Shown piece by piece: positions 1 through 11,500 of a stretch of DNA of 64,000 nucleotides. A model generated the notes under the pieces. The model was not told the origin of the DNA, did no database searches, and worked only from the letters and a program-made list of their open reading frames with translations. The DNA is taken from assembly GCF_032854445.1 (NCBI RefSeq), contig NC_088304.1:17027850-17091849 (forward strand), in the 5' to 3' direction. How positions within the stretch are numbered: position 1 is the first letter of the stretch; the number at the start of each line of letters is the position of its first letter. Source of the DNA: Liolophura sinensis (lineage: Eukaryota; Mollusca; Polyplacophora; Chitonida; Chitonidae). A program made the position numbers and the translations under genes.

Positions 1-2620
1 ACATATCCAAAATGTACTTACAAGTTTGTCTGCCAGAGGAAGACACCCATCTTCACAGATATCTATGGAGACACGACGCCTTCACATAACAAGAGAAATC
101 ACTGCCTGACATGGCTAGCTACGTTTTTCTTCGAATAACCGATGAATCTCCAGATCATCAACCTGATGTTGCAACTATCTTGGAGAGAGACCGCTGTATG
201 GATGACGCTATCCACTCCTGCCAAGATGACCAATCAGCAGTGGAAATTATCAAAGGTTTAGAAAATGCCTTGCACACCGAAAGTTTCAAGATCAAGGAAT
301 GGTTTGTTTCGTCAACATCCGCCAAGGATAATCTAAACTTAAAATAAGGTCCGTCAGTTGTAAAGCCAATACAGAAACCAAAACGGCCAGGCACACCATC
401 TTCAGAGCCAGTGAAAGAGGTAAATCTTGACGGCCAAAATGTTACTTTGGAAGTGGTTTGAAATCCAGAACCCGACATATTGCAATTTGCTGTGAAGCAA
501 TTACATCCGAAGAAGTTCACTAAAATGAACATCCTGTCAAAGATGTCAGCTTTGTATGATCGTTAAGGATTAGCATCCTATGTGACAATTAAAGCCAGAG
601 TCACCATGCTTGATATCTGGAGAAGCAAAGTATATGACTGAGATGATGAATTACCAAGTGAGCTGGCTCAATTATGGATGAACATATTCAGTGATATTGA
701 AGATCTTAATACAGTGGGTTATTCAAGATGCCTTACGCCGGAAGATGCTGTTGGTACTCCAGAAATGCATGTATTCTCTGACGTGTATGGAGCTGTTGCT
801 TATCTCGAGTGGAACACTCTTAGTGGCTTGACGGTTCAGCTAATTTAATCAAAGACAAGAGTTACACCATTACATTACACAACGATCCCACGACTAGAAC
901 TAGAACTAGAACTTGTTGCATCACGTCTAGCAAAGACAATCTGGGATGAATTCAAGATCAAGCCTTCCTCTGTGACGTTGTGGACAAATGCACAAATTCT
1001 GTTGCATTGGGTACGGAGTCAATGGCAATAAACCATTCCTTGGAGTACGTGTGACAGAAATCCAGGCAATATGGTGGTCTGAAAATTGGAGATTTGTACC
1101 TACAAACCTCTATCCTGCTGTTGGCTTAAGTAGAGGACTTTCCCCTAAAGACATCAACGGTCGTTGGATTCACGGACCATCATTTTTGAAGGACAACAAT
1201 AAATTGCCTACAGAACCAAAAGTGCCTGCAGGAGTTGATACAGAGCGCAAAAGTGTGAAGCCAATGTGTGTTATCCAGCAGAAGACACCATTCATCGATG
1301 CCGAGAAATTGTCTAGTTGGCAACGACTGTTAAGAGTCACGGCATGTAGCCATCGATTCATCCATAATATTAGGTATTCAACACAAGAAAGTCGAAACCG
1401 TCCGTAACAGTGTTCTGAAATAGAAGAGGCGAGAAAATACTGGATTACAGTTGCACAAGATTTGGTGCACTGGAAAGCCAGGCTTCTGGATTTGAATCCT
1501 TTTGTAGAGCCCTTTTTACCCCATGAGACAGTTCATCCAGTTTTGCTTCCGGCATATCATCACATCTCGAAACTGATCACGAGACATACCCATTATTCTC
1601 GTCGAGAATATTGGGTCGTAAGATGTAGACAGCTTGCAAAGAATGTTGTGAGCAGGTGTGTGATTTGCACAAAGCTTCAACAACGGCGTTATAAAATACT
1701 GATGGGTGATTTACCATCCGACAGGTTTCGAGCCTTTGAATCACCCTTTTCACTGACGAGAGTTGACCTGTTTGGTTCGTTTTCCCTGAAGTATGGGCAA
1801 AATAAGTTAAATGCTTGGAGAGCAATATTTACTTGCACCAACAGTAGAGCAATACATTTGGAGATTGTGGTTTTTCTTCAAGCTTTGGGCAGATTTTCAG
1901 CCCATCATGAATGACCCCATACAATTATCTCCGAAAACGGAACGTCATTTGTTGGAGCAGAAAAGGATCTCAAGGCTTTGGTCAGAGAGGGATGAAAGCA
2001 CATACTGGACTTCGCATCATTGCATCAGGCAAAGTGGAAATTTATAACACCACTCAGCCCTCATGAAGGAGGATTCATTCACCCAGCCCTAAACAAGGAG
2101 GATTCTGCGAGAGTCTTATCAGCAGGTCAAAAGAACACTACAAATATCTGCAGGGCAACAGCTCTTGACATGAAATGAAATGGTTTTTGCAGAAGTGCAA
2201 TGTGTGATCAACTCGAGACCAGTTGGGTTTGTGCCAAACACTCCGAAAGACCTTCCACCTCTAAAGCCAAATCATTTTATATGTTGGGTAGAGCTACTCC
2301 AGCTTTCGGTTTTTCAGGAAACGGTTCGAGTTCGTTTAGACGTTGGTGCAACAGTTCTGCAAACGGTTTATCCAAGAGTGCATACTTGTCTTGACTAAGA
2401 GATCGAAGTGACAGAGGAAAGGAAGACAACTTCATGTGAATGACATAGTTCTTCTTACAGAGATCAATGTTCCACGTGGCAAATGGAACATACTAGAAAA
2501 TTGTGAAGGTCAGGATGCCATTGTGCGCCATTTCAAAGTTAAGACACAGAATGGAGAGTGCAAGCGTTCTGTCCAGAAGTGGTGTCTTATTTTAGACATT
2601 CACTTTGTTTGACAAGATAG
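1..2620 (+). mobile_element. Degraded BEL/Pao LTR retrotransposon, pol region (RT to integrase)
   Basis: Fragments in several frames follow the order of a BEL/Pao polyprotein. The reverse-transcriptase end is at 1-350, with CMDD in place of the usual catalytic Y/FxDD at about 198-209. The linker and RNase H-like part is at about 530-1230 (LHVFSDA-like HVFSDVYGAVAYLEW near 770, then WRFVPTN and RWIHGPSFL). The integrase zinc-binding and core part is at about 1460-1910 (CVICTKLQQ, then NSRAIHLEI), followed by INSRP near 2210. The C-terminal tail domain at 2430-2610 contains VPRGKW. At least ten stops or frameshifts separate these blocks, so it is dead. The 5' half (gag, protease, RT start) lies outside the window or is lost. 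A short TG...CA stretch at about 2627-2776 after a purine-rich tract may be a remnant 3' LTR, but no partner LTR was found. Confidence 0.85.
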
Positions 2621-3189
2621 GGCAGTGTCTAGAACAATGCAGAGTTTGTATATCAATGCGACATTGCGACATTTTGCCATCATTTTGACATCATGTAAAA
2701 TATTAGGCAAAACAAAATAAAATTTAGTTAGTCACATCGAGGTGTCGTCGCCTCTGTTAGTTCCTCCCCTTCAACAGAAGTTCCAATGTGCATGTTTTTT
2801 GTTGACTGACAAAGTTTATTTTACATGACTAGGGGCTGCCCGAATCATCTTTGTCAATACTGAAGGTCTGCGCTGGGCTGATTTCTTCACTGTTTACTTT
2901 CTCATTTGTCGAACATGTTTTTATTGGATCTCTGCTGAAAGACACAAACTCTCTGTGTGATTAGGAATTAGCAGAATGGGATGTCTCTGTTTTGGGATAA
3001 ATGTCATGGATTGTCTTGACACTTTTGTATCTTCTTTATGAAATGGATGAGAACCTTGGATGCGCATTCCCAACTGACCTTGAATACTCATGCAAGATTC
3101 TCCCCTGCTCGGGCAACTTCCTGCTTTGTATGTAATCCAAAATCATCGCAGCCAAGAAGTATGTTGACATTGTTTGATTAACATCAAAC

Positions 3190-4760
3190 GTTGATCTGTT
3201 TCAGCATTTCATATCTTTTAGTAAGTGGTAGCTATTTGAATTCAAAGCATTCATTTGTATCATGCTTTATTCATTCTTTTCTATGAGCTGTAAAGGTACA
3301 AGAGTAGAATTTCTTTTGCAACTTCCCTTTGCTTGTTCCGGTGATTTACTGTCACTTTGATGGGAAAATGAATGTTTGTTCATAAATCCTTTGGGCTTTT
3401 TGTATGGGTTAGGGTTTTTTTTTTCAACTTGCATTCCAACTAGTCTTATTACCGTCTGTCGCTCTAGATTCAAGAAATTCATGAATGCAGCAAACGGATG
3501 AATTTTTTCAACTGTAGTCAGTCTTTGATATCTTCGTATCCATTCATATCTGATGGTACTAGGGAGACGAGTGGTTTGGTCAACATCTCTCATTTTCAAA
3601 AAATGGATCTGATTTAGCTCTTGTAACTGGTTGTAGGAAGCTTCGACTTCGTCAACAAGTGCCACTAATCCCTTGAAATCATTTTCCTTGGCCAGATGTG
3701 TCTTCGCAGCACTGTTCTAATTTCTGCCTCATGATATATGCTTCTGGTTCAGTGACGTACACTGATATGATACCCTGTGCTGCTTCTCCCTTCACTGAGC
3801 TTTGTTGGTGAACCAACGCAGTTTTGCTGATCGAGGCATCCTATGCGAGTTCCTTCCAAATTGTCTTGAATTCACGCCATCCCTCACCGGAAAAGGTTGG
3901 AAGAGAATTTTTTTTTAATTTGACATCTCTGTTAAACTTTGGACCTTGTAGATTGTATATCTGACATGCGTGCTTCAAACAACGGGAGAGGTGGTACATG
4001 TTGACGGTATGTCCTTGTAGAATATACTAGTGTGAATGTGGTGCTTCCATACAAGCTGGGTTAACTTGTCCTATGTAGAAATCTTTGTTTTCTTGAATCT
4101 CCATATCTGTACTGAATCTAGATTCACTCGTTAACCAAGGAATATTTCCTACTGTGCTGTATGTAGACCTACATGGCGATGATACATGCGTTAGATAATC
4201 CTTGTTCAGAGTACATCTTGTGGTTCACTTGCAACATTTGTCACTGGTTTTGGCTCATGCCTCTGTTCAAATCATTAGGTATGTTGGCATGTGCTTGTTA
4301 CAGTTTCTCTGTATTGATGTAAATCTTCACTGTTGACAACTGTGTATTCGTCAAGCCTTTCAGTGATGACTAAATTTGAAAACTTTTCATCAATATTAAG
4401 AAAATCATAGCAGGCCTCCAAATTAGTCATGAGGTTTCGAAGAATTTTATATGACTTCGTCTTCGAACAGACGACGAAAGTCTCCTTGCTGAAGTTGTTA
4501 CTTATTGTTTTACTTTCCTTCGATCATCTGCACAAAATAGCTGCTTTATTCTGTAGCTGGTACTTATCAGCTATCAAGCTCTAGTTCAAACTTGTCAAAA
4601 TTCAGTTCTTGGAGTTTACATTGCATGGTTGCTTCGCTTGTGGAAAGGAAGTTCTTGAGGATTTCCTGGCCCTTGCAGGAAAGTTTTACTGTTTTGTGAT
4701 TACACTGTTCCCAGGTTTAGACCGTTGCATTCGAGGAACGAAAAAGCAATAACTCAAGTC
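3190..4760 (-). mobile_element. BEL/Pao-like gag remnant, opposite strand
   Basis: The minus strand holds a 132-residue open stretch (3267-3665). It contains LPSTIRYEWIRRYQRL and FMNFLNLERQTVIRLV, the pattern of the BEL/Pao gag region (a W in a helix, then FxxFLxxE), and it ends in a basic Ser/Lys/Pro-rich tail. Further upstream on the same strand (about 4400-4760) are helical, Gln/Glu-rich fragments that fit a gag N-terminal region. Stops separate them. It faces the pol remnant at 1-2620, so it is either a second element or an inverted piece of the same one. I saw no gag zinc knuckle and no LTR pair. Confidence 0.5.
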
Positions 4761-5640
4761 AGATCTTAGGGACTTTGTTATATTTCCTCTTCTTCTGTCA
4801 CAGTATCCTCTAATTATGACTAGGTAAAACATTAGTCAAACGAAAAATAAAATTTAGCTAGTCATTTAGTTTTAAAAAACTGCTCATTTAACATCTGGTT
4901 AAACTCAATGTTCTGATTTCACAACAACAACATTAACATCAGAAAATTCTAATAACAATACAAATTCATGGACTACGAATTTGAACTTTGATATGGAATT
5001 CATGCCTGAGATATCCTCTGTCTGCCCGGCATCATTGAAAGCTTCTCTCTTGTGTGTTCGGCTTTATTTCCTATTTGTATAATTTCTTACATACCTTTGT
5101 CTTTAGGAGCTAGTGTTAAACGTTGTTTTGGAAATGGATCTTGCGATTATCGACTTGGAACGCCCTTTACGGACTACGAATGGTATACGAATGTCGGACA
5201 TGACACTTATATTTACTTCAGATTGGTGATTGTCCTCTTGTTGAACAAGCAGTTATGCTCATCTAGCATGTTACTACTTACTTTCCCTCAAGAGTGCAGT
5301 CTAGAACTTACTTTCCCTCAAGGGTACAGTCTAGAGTCTGCTTTTTAAGACATTTCGTTTCGGATAAGTAAGTGCTCGACTAGTGCCCTGACCCTGTTTT
5401 GTAACCAAAGAAAATGCGACCACTGAAAATGTGACCTCATTACTTTTGGTTGCTTTGACCAAAAATATTGGTTACTTTGACCCTATTCTAGCGACCATTA
5501 AAATGTGACCATAAAGGTGGTGGTCGTTATGACCAATCTTTTAATGTTTACTTTGACCCTGTTTTGAGGACCAAAAAGAAAATCTAGCCCTACGATATCT
5601 GGTCATTTCGACTTTTTAGTGTTTGGTCGCCCTATGATTT
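4761..5640. other. Non-coding, low-grade internal repeats
   Basis: No convincing gene. At about 5385-5640 a loose repeat built on TTTGACCCTGTTTTG and GACCAnnnnAAAATGTGACC recurs several times. The stretch 4829-4860 resembles 2703-2740 (both AATAAAATTTAGnTAGTCA), so it may be retroelement-terminal sequence. The 98-codon open frame at 5052-5348 has two imperfect copies of an ELTFPQ-type segment and no recognisable domain. Confidence 0.4.
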
Positions 5641-5652
5641 AGCTAGGCGCGT

Positions 5653-6598
5653 TTGTACCAAAATTTGTTTGGTCCAATTGACCAGGTCCTTCTAACAGTG
5701 CACAACAAAAGTTCCAAAACGGCTGCAAAGAAGATATTTGAAGATTTCGTTCTTTGTTTTGGTTTTCTAAGCCGTTTGGATCGTAACTATGTTCGAAAAT
5801 TCGAAAACCTGTTGTTCAAGATACTTAAACGTTACGGCGGAATTATCCTTTGCCGGACATTGAATAGAACATTGTGGAATATGCTGAAGACATTGTCGGC
5901 TGAATAAAAGGTGAGCTGGAATCACCATGTCGGTAAAGTCATCCATGCGGTTTACAGTTCAACACAGTGAACAATACAGCCTTCTGTGCGTAATGCCACC
6001 AATGGGGTTGATATGAGTTCAAGCCCAGCTCATGCGGGCTTCCTCTCCGGCCGTACGTGGGAAGGTCTCCCAGTAACCTGCTGGTGATCGTGGGTTTCCT
6101 TTGGGCGTTGGCCGGTTTCTTCCCTCCATAATGCTGATCATCAGTGAAATATTCCCGAGGACAGCGTAAAACACCAATCCAATAAATAAATAAGTACATC
6201 TCCCAGTAATACCTTCTGTTCGGTCGTCATCCACGACTTATTGTGGATTTGTCGTTTGGTCTCTGCGATGACGAGGGGATAGGTAACCATAGTGGATACG
6301 CCAAAGACTGGAAACGACGCATGCAACAAAGTTATGAATTGGCGGAACCTCAGGTTAACCAAGAAGTGTCTCCAACAGAAACCACACTCCGATCAGAATA
6401 CCCGGTGTACCACTCTGCTTCTAAAGGCTAGGATACAGGTGAGAAACTTATGTGGACGTGGAGGACGTAGAGGTTCCATTTGGATCAAACAGATGGCTTC
6501 GGATAGCCCTGTCTACGAACTACAACCGGAAATAGAAATTGCTCGAACGAGGATTGTGCACCGAAATATGCTGGTTCGGTGTTGTCATTGGAAATAAG
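5653..6598 (+). mobile_element. Ty3-type (mdg4-like) integrase remnant split by a SINE
   Basis: The open frame 5653-5907 keeps integrase-core landmarks of Ty3-class retrotransposons (FVLCFGFLSRL, KFENLLFKILKRYGG, NRTLWNMLKTL), but the catalytic segment between the last two is deleted. After the SINE at 5984-6194, other frames continue the C-terminal part: LLFGRHPRL and VDLSFGL near 6205-6260, then GYAKDWKRRMQQSYELAE near 6297-6350. A chromatin-side tail carries MASDSPVYELQPE and RTRIVHRNMLVRC near 6490-6580. Stops and frame changes make it non-functional. The SINE sits between two integrase segments that are contiguous in the family, so it inserted after this element was resident. Confidence 0.75.
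5984..6194 (+). mobile_element. Mollusc-type tRNA-derived SINE, 5'-truncated
   Basis: It matches the other copies in this window from the B-box side (GAGTTCAAGCCCAGCTCATG) through TCCGGCCGTACGTGGGAAGG to GTGAAATATTC and GCGTAAAACACCAATCCAAT, and ends in an AAATAAATAA tail. The Pol III A-box half is missing. Flanking duplications are not clear. Confidence 0.85.
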
Positions 6599-6599
6599 C

Positions 6600-7880
6600 T
6601 GCTTCCGTGTAGTCAATTGCCTCTGGACATTCCGAAACTACAGAAGAAGACTGTTAGCCGAACAAAGGCTCAGAAACTTCCCAACAGAAACGGATAGTAG
6701 TGTAACAAAGGAAAAATGCCTTACTTCTGCTGAGTCCTGTTTCAGAAAATGACGCCACGACCTGAATCCGAATCCGAAGTGTACATAGACTTAAAAGCTG
6801 AAGACAGTGCCTCTGACATCCAAGGGAACTTGACACCCACCACAGCAGTGCACTTACCACACTTCAGGAACCGGAATTCGTCCATCATGTCCAACAAAGC
6901 AAAGGAAACTGTCTTGAAGACCATTTGTGCAAAAAAGTGCAATTATTTGTACAAGGAAAAAAAACGATTTCCTCTCTCACAGACTTTATGACAAGAGGAA
7001 TAGTGTAAAGTTTGACATTAAAAATTATCCTTACTTGGATAGCAATATAACGAAAGGCCCTGCATATGGCGTGTACATATTTGATCTTGTAGCATTTGTC
7101 AGATTCTGTGTGTTTTGCGACGATTTCAGTTGATCTCACAACTTTTTACTGCAAAAGCTAGTTATTCCATCAAACGCCAGCACTCAAAGTCTCTTAAATT
7201 TTACAATGAGTATATAAATTCTCTTGTAAGTAATTACTGACAGAGCGTGCAGAAGCGCCGGCACTCTGCTTCATACTTCATACTTGTGTCTAATTCCGCT
7301 TAACCCGAGCCGGACCTAAAAAATAACTTACTAGGGATCCTCCTGTGCTTCCGTTAGGAAGATGTCGCTATCACAGTGGATGAAGAGCAATTGTTGTTAT
7401 TTTTTGTGCGCCCAAATATTTTTTTTAAAGTTTTTCTAATATCCTGATAACTATCGGACATGCGGCTTGCGGAATATCGGGGGCAACTCTTCGCCGGCTT
7501 TTCGTTAAGAAGGATTTTCTTAGGATGGCGTCGCAACTGTGATAGATATTTTGTTATCGACACCTGATGTTGTAGCATGGCAAATGATTTGAATACCCAT
7601 TCGCTAGAACATATCTTGGGTCTTTCCAACATCACTGAAAACTGTTGACCGTTTCTCTTGCATGATTCCGCACTTTCTTAGTTTTTTCGGTGGTTTGTGT
7701 TATATGTCGTATTGGGAATTGGTCTTGGGATTATTGACCTGGAACATCCTTATTGGTTGAGGGCTAGTAAAACGAATTGTCTGTGTCCGGGAATGGCAAA
7801 GCTATTGTGCATGCTTGTTCCATCACCGACATGATCCCTTTGCTGGCGCCGTAATCACTTGGATTAAAACATAAAGGAGG
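6600..7880. other. No gene seen; possible LTR-like AT-rich sequence
   Basis: Short open frames overlap on both strands with no domain. GAGTATATAAAT near 7208 is TATA-like. The stretch directly follows the Ty3-type pol remnant and could hold its degraded 3' untranslated region and LTR, but I found no second copy to prove an LTR. Confidence 0.4.
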
Positions 7881-8060
7881 GAGTGGAGGCGTAGTAGGGG
7901 TGTGGAGGGGGTAGAGGCGGCGGGTGCGTAAATTGGGGCGTTGTGATTGGTTGAGGGGGTCGTGCGCGTGCGATGTGGAAACTGGGGGCAACTGGAGTGC
8001 ATAGTATACAAATACTGAGCCAATGAGTCAGCGCAATTTTTTCTATCAGCATGACGTCAT
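7881..8060 (+). repeat. Left terminal inverted repeat of the Polinton-type element
   Basis: The outer part (about 7884-7952, G-rich, containing GGGTGCGTAAATTGGGGCG and TTGTGATTGG) is the reverse complement of 17611-17689 with small indels. The inner part (7988-8056, containing CAACTGGAGTGCATAGT and TTCTATCAGCATGACGT) is the reverse complement of 15462-15530. The inner part carries TGAGTCAGC (AP-1/Maf/Nrf-type core) and TGACGTCA (CRE), both still present at the right end or nearly so. Confidence 0.8.
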
Positions 8061-8125
8061 TCAGCAAGCACGACTGGAAGTCACTTGGGCTCTACACGGT
8101 TCAGTCTTACCTCCCCCGTTTCACC

Positions 8126-8646
8126 ATGCCGAAGACCAAACACCCCATGATAGGCAAACCCGCTGATGTGAACAAAGACCTCGGTACAGCACAGCCTGAT
8201 GAGAAGAAGGCTAAATGCCTCCGAAGAAGCAGAAGACTGCTGATCAACCGTTATTACCCTATCACAACATTGACATCACCAAAGGCTTCCGAATTCAGGT
8301 GCAAGGGAGTAAAGTCACCTTTTATCAAAACTTTGGGCAGCGTTACCAACAGGAAATCATCATACCGGCAGACGCCTGGGATGTTTTCACCTCCAGCTTC
8401 GAGCAGGCAGCGAACAGTAAACTCGTCCACACTATGCCAGCCAAAGCTCCACCTACGAATGACGGAGGGCCACTCACTCCCGATACTAACGATGTGTTTG
8501 TCAGCTTTTCAGTGTGCCAACATGCCCAAACCGGTGATTGGTGGTGGTATGTGAATATCAAGCCATGGACCCAGTGCTCTTTAGTGGGGAAATATACGCA
8601 CGTTTTGGCGGGCATCCGTCCGGGCCAACATAAATCTCGTTTCTAG
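8126..8646 (+). pseudogene. Polinton-type element ORF, unknown, frameshifted
   Basis: The first ATG after the left TIR opens a Lys-rich N-terminus (MPKTKHPMIGK). After about 30 codons the reading continues one frame over as a 143-codon stretch (8215-8646). This has KGFRIQVQGSKVTFYQNF and an IIPADAWDVF segment, an arrangement loosely like PC4-type ssDNA-binding domains (beta strands, then a W-containing helix). It has WWWYVNI further on and a basic end. The frame change suggests a small indel near 8210. I do not recognise a family with confidence; position and charge suggest a nucleic-acid-binding element protein. Confidence 0.4.
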
Positions 8647-8885
8647 AGGCTCTGCCTAAGGTAGGACATTGTCTGCCCCAACCGACACCTCAGAACACCG
8701 GCACCAATAGTGCTACTCATGTCTCCACGGGTATCGCTACCAACACCCCAGCGCCAGCAGCACGCCAACCACGCCACTCCCGGCGCCTTTCTGGATCCTA
8801 AGCACTACCAGGTCTTATAAATCTTGATGTGGTACAGCTTTGATGAACACCTCAAGTCTTTGATGTTAAAAGTAACGCGACAGCT

Positions 8886-9287
8886 GTGTCACGGTTTAAG
8901 ATTAACCATCCCATTCAGAAGCAGCACTCTTGCTTGGGCTCGATAGGTATTATCGATTTGGACGTGATGAATGAAGGCGCTCAGCGCTTGAACGAGAAGT
9001 GCTCAACAGTTTCCAGGCCAAAGTCGAAAGAGACCAATCGGGTGAAGGTAAAGTTTGACTTCCTCAAAGACATTCCCATCGTCAAAGACGGCCCGACGTC
9101 AGTTCACCCGGCTTCATCCCAACATCCCAATCACCCCACGAATTCACCCGCTCAGGATAACGACACAACCACCGAGACTAACTCTGAAGGACATCTCATC
9201 ACCGAAGCTAACTCGCCTCACAACCCAACCGGCGCCCCTGTTGTCCACTCCTTCTCATTCCACAGTTCGCACTACCACACAGCCTGA
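8886..9287 (+). pseudogene. Polinton-type element ORF, Thr/Pro-rich, unknown
   Basis: 133 codons. The N-terminal half looks globular (LGSIGIIDLDVMNEGAQRLNEK). The C-terminal half is low-complexity Thr/Pro/Asn/His. The neighbouring frame (9055-9435) is also Thr/Pro-rich and leads into the ATPase remnant, so the two may once have been joined. No Walker A (GxxxxGKT/S) is visible in either. Role unknown. Confidence 0.35.
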
Positions 9288-9429
9288 TGTAAGTTCACCT
9301 TGCTGCATCCCAACATCCCAAAAACCCCACCGAGTTCAGCCGCCCACGACAACGGCTCAACCACAAAAATTCAGTTCAAGGGCGATCCAACCCCAACCAT
9401 TCATACTCACACCCACGCCAACACCACAC

Positions 9430-10085
9430 CACATCTCAGATTGTGTAATTTGGTGTTTCTGGGAATGGCAGCCCATGTACGTCACCATGCCTTCCGTGGA
9501 CTTTCAAGAAGGGGTACCTAGAAGGGGTTTCAAGAAGAAGTCCTATGGCGTTCGACCCGAGGGAACGGACCCTGATGATCGTGGATGACGTGACGGCCGA
9601 AGCCGTCGAACGTGTAATGGCACTCTTTACCAAGCGGGGTCGCTGTGAGTTCAAGTCCAGCTCATGCTGGCTTCCTCTCCGGCCGTACAAGTCAAATATT
9701 CTTGAATACGGCGCAAAACACCAATCAAATAAATAAATAAATTCTTCACCAATCAGATAAATAAATAAATACTTTACCAAGCGGAGTCACCATCGGAATA
9801 TCAGAATCTGTTCAACAGAAGCAAAAACCCTCACACCATTAGTTTAAACGCTCAAAATTTGGTGTTGGTCCAAAACCCCAAAGATTTGTTAGTGGTTTTA
9901 AGCCCGACCATGTTTGTTTGCGGACGCACGTTTTCCCGGACGAAATCCAGTACGCCTATCTGCGAAAGACATAAGACCTTCCTACACCTCACAGACCGAG
10001 TCAGTGTACAAGGGGAAGCCAGTCATGTCAGTTCGCCTACGCCGCTTCGCCCCTTTGTTGCAACTCCAGACCAGTTGCAATTTTG
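9430..10085 (+). pseudogene. Polinton-type packaging ATPase remnant, SINE-interrupted
   Basis: In the family this is a FtsK/HerA-type ATPase that pumps DNA into the capsid. Visible pieces are EWQPMY near 9460, RERTLMIVDDVTAEAV at about 9560-9610 (hydrophobic strand plus DD, the Walker B position), and ALFTKRG at the SINE junction. After the SINE come NPHTISLNAQNLVL and NPKDLLVVL at about 9815-9895. The N-terminal part with Walker A is not detectable. At least three frame changes occur in addition to the SINE at 9638-9771. It lies upstream of the capsid genes on the same strand, as is usual for these elements. Confidence 0.75.
9638..9771 (+). mobile_element. SINE inside the ATPase remnant, with 13-bp target duplication
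   Basis: Same SINE family as at 14693-14963, but 5'-truncated and internally deleted: it jumps from CTCCGGCCGTA to a CAAATATTCTTGAATACGGC tail. It ends in two AAATAAATA tracts. CTTTACCAAGCGG flanks it at 9625-9637 and 9772-9784, a perfect duplication typical of LINE-driven retroposition. Confidence 0.9.
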
Positions 10086-10199
10086 ATATCCAACGTACGA
10101 TCTTCCGTAGACCCGAACCGGCGTTTATCTGTTGTGTGTATGAATGTGCTAAACATGTTTTAAATGGGGCATGAGAATGGGGCCTTAGAAGGCATAATT

Positions 10200-10365
10200 G
10201 CGGCCATGCAAGACGCAGCTGCACACGCTCGTGAAGAAAAGTGTCCGGCTGCATCGTAAGCGCCCCAGTGGCGGACATATCGGCGGACATATCGGTGCTT
10301 TGTTAGCCCCCCTCGTGGCCCCCCTTGCGACTTCTGTCCTCGGTGGATTATTCCGTGGGTGCTAG
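10200..10365 (+). CDS. Small basic, Gly/hydrophobic virion-type protein (fragment)
   Basis: An open stretch ending in TAG at 10363 reads as a basic segment (LVKKSVRLHRKRPS) followed by Gly-rich and long hydrophobic sequence (GALLAPLVAPLATSVLGGLF). A 12-base unit encoding GGHI is tandemly duplicated at about 10265-10290. A small Lys/Arg-then-Gly/Leu protein just before the capsid genes is usual in Polinton/adenovirus-like modules, where such proteins act as core or membrane-active minor capsid components. The upstream start is broken by stops. Assignment is by position and composition only. Confidence 0.4.
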
Positions 10366-10374
10366 ATCGAGACC

Positions 10375-10660
10375 ATGGCACATCTAACCCTGGTCGAACC
10401 GCGGCTATTACAAAGGTTGATTCACGACAAGAAATCACCTTACCCGGTCCCTTCTACTGCTACAGCCTTAAGCACGTTGGATGGGGGCACAGAAGACATT
10501 TTAAAACATAAATCCTTGTCCAATGAAACAAGATTCGGCGGTACCAACACCCCTTTCAACGCTACCTGACATTTCACGATCAATACCAGCAACCAGTAGC
10601 TCCACTCGCTTTCTATACCCAATTGAGGAAGAACCCCAATGGCTTTGTTCAACCCTAGGC
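10375..10660 (+). pseudogene. Small Polinton-type ORF upstream of the capsid gene
   Basis: Starts MAHLTLVEPRLLQRLI ten bases after the previous stop. It continues with DGGTEDILKHKSL and, after a frame change near 10540, with YLTFHDQYQQPVAPLAFYTQL. A short helical protein with a LVxPxxLxxL start and an (E/D)xxIL centre commonly precedes the major capsid gene in these elements. Its function is not known to me. Frameshifted here. Confidence 0.45.
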
Positions 10661-11500
10661 TGATCAGATCTTCTATGGGTATGACATGTATCGTCAAAAG
10701 TATACGTTGGAGGATGAGGGCGTGGGCAAAAAAGCTAGGCAAGACCTCCAATCTATGCTTGCATGGTATGTGGACGTCTCCATCAACAACAAACTCATCA
10801 GTGCCTACACCAACATGTACCCCTATCGGGCGTATATCGAGATTGCTGGCCTATAGTGGTGAGGTCAAAAACACCCACTTGGCGAGCGGTTTGTGAAACA
10901 GGGACACCCCCGCATAGATGGGACACCAAGGGCAACAGGAACGAGGGATTTAGGAAACCGCAGGCCCTGGCAGCGAGGAGCAAGTCGATCGATATGATTG
11001 GACGGTTTCATTGTGACTTGTTTATTCAAGAGCGATATATTTGTTGAGCATTTCCATTCGACTGCGCCTACACCTGCCAAAGACGCGTTTGACTCCATGT
11101 CGGTGTGGCAAGTCGGGGAAGACGAGAGTAGGACCTGCTGATTTTAAGAGGTCACGGCGTTTGTGCGAAAAGTCACAGTTTACCCTAGTGTACAGCTGGG
11201 ACATTTGAAAGCTCTGGAAAAAGCCCCAGCCAAGTACCGAGTCCGTCGCGTCCTGACTAAATATTTATCCGTGGCCGAGGCGCATACCAGCGTCAACGAA
11301 CAAAACTTGTTTTCAGGGGTCTCCCCGAACGCCTGATTATAGGCTGTGTGTGGAACACCGCGCTTGACGCTATGTACTCTAACAATCCCCTTAATTTTCA
11401 ACATTTCTACATTAACTACGTGGCCTTGCGTGGGAGGACGTCAGGTTCCGGCCAAGCCACTCACCCTGAAAGAAGCAAAAATCATGGACAATCGATAACT
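10640..11500 (+). pseudogene. Polinton-type major capsid protein remnant (hexon-like)
   Basis: Fragments in order match the family often labelled F54H12.2-like in animal genomes. They are NKLISAYTNMYPYRAYIE (about 10790-10845), KNTHLASGL (10869-10895), SIDMIGRFHCDLFIQERY (10990-11040), AFVRKVTVYPSVQLGHLKAL (11157-11215) and KYRVRRVLTKYLSV (11233-11275). FSGVSPNA follows near 11313. In the family this is the double-jelly-roll capsid subunit. At least five frame changes or stops are present, so no intact protein can be made. It sits directly upstream of the protease, the common Polinton order. Confidence 0.8.

Noticed and set aside
2627-2776. Complete BEL/Pao 3' LTR
   Set aside because: TG...CA ends and position fit, but no second copy or target duplication was found.
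5052-5348. Secreted or membrane protein gene (hydrophobic start)
   Set aside because: No splice sites, promoter or domain; the end is a short local duplication.
8215-8646. PC4 transcription coactivator gene
   Set aside because: Only a loose strand-plus-W resemblance; the key PC4 residues are not clear, so no name is given.
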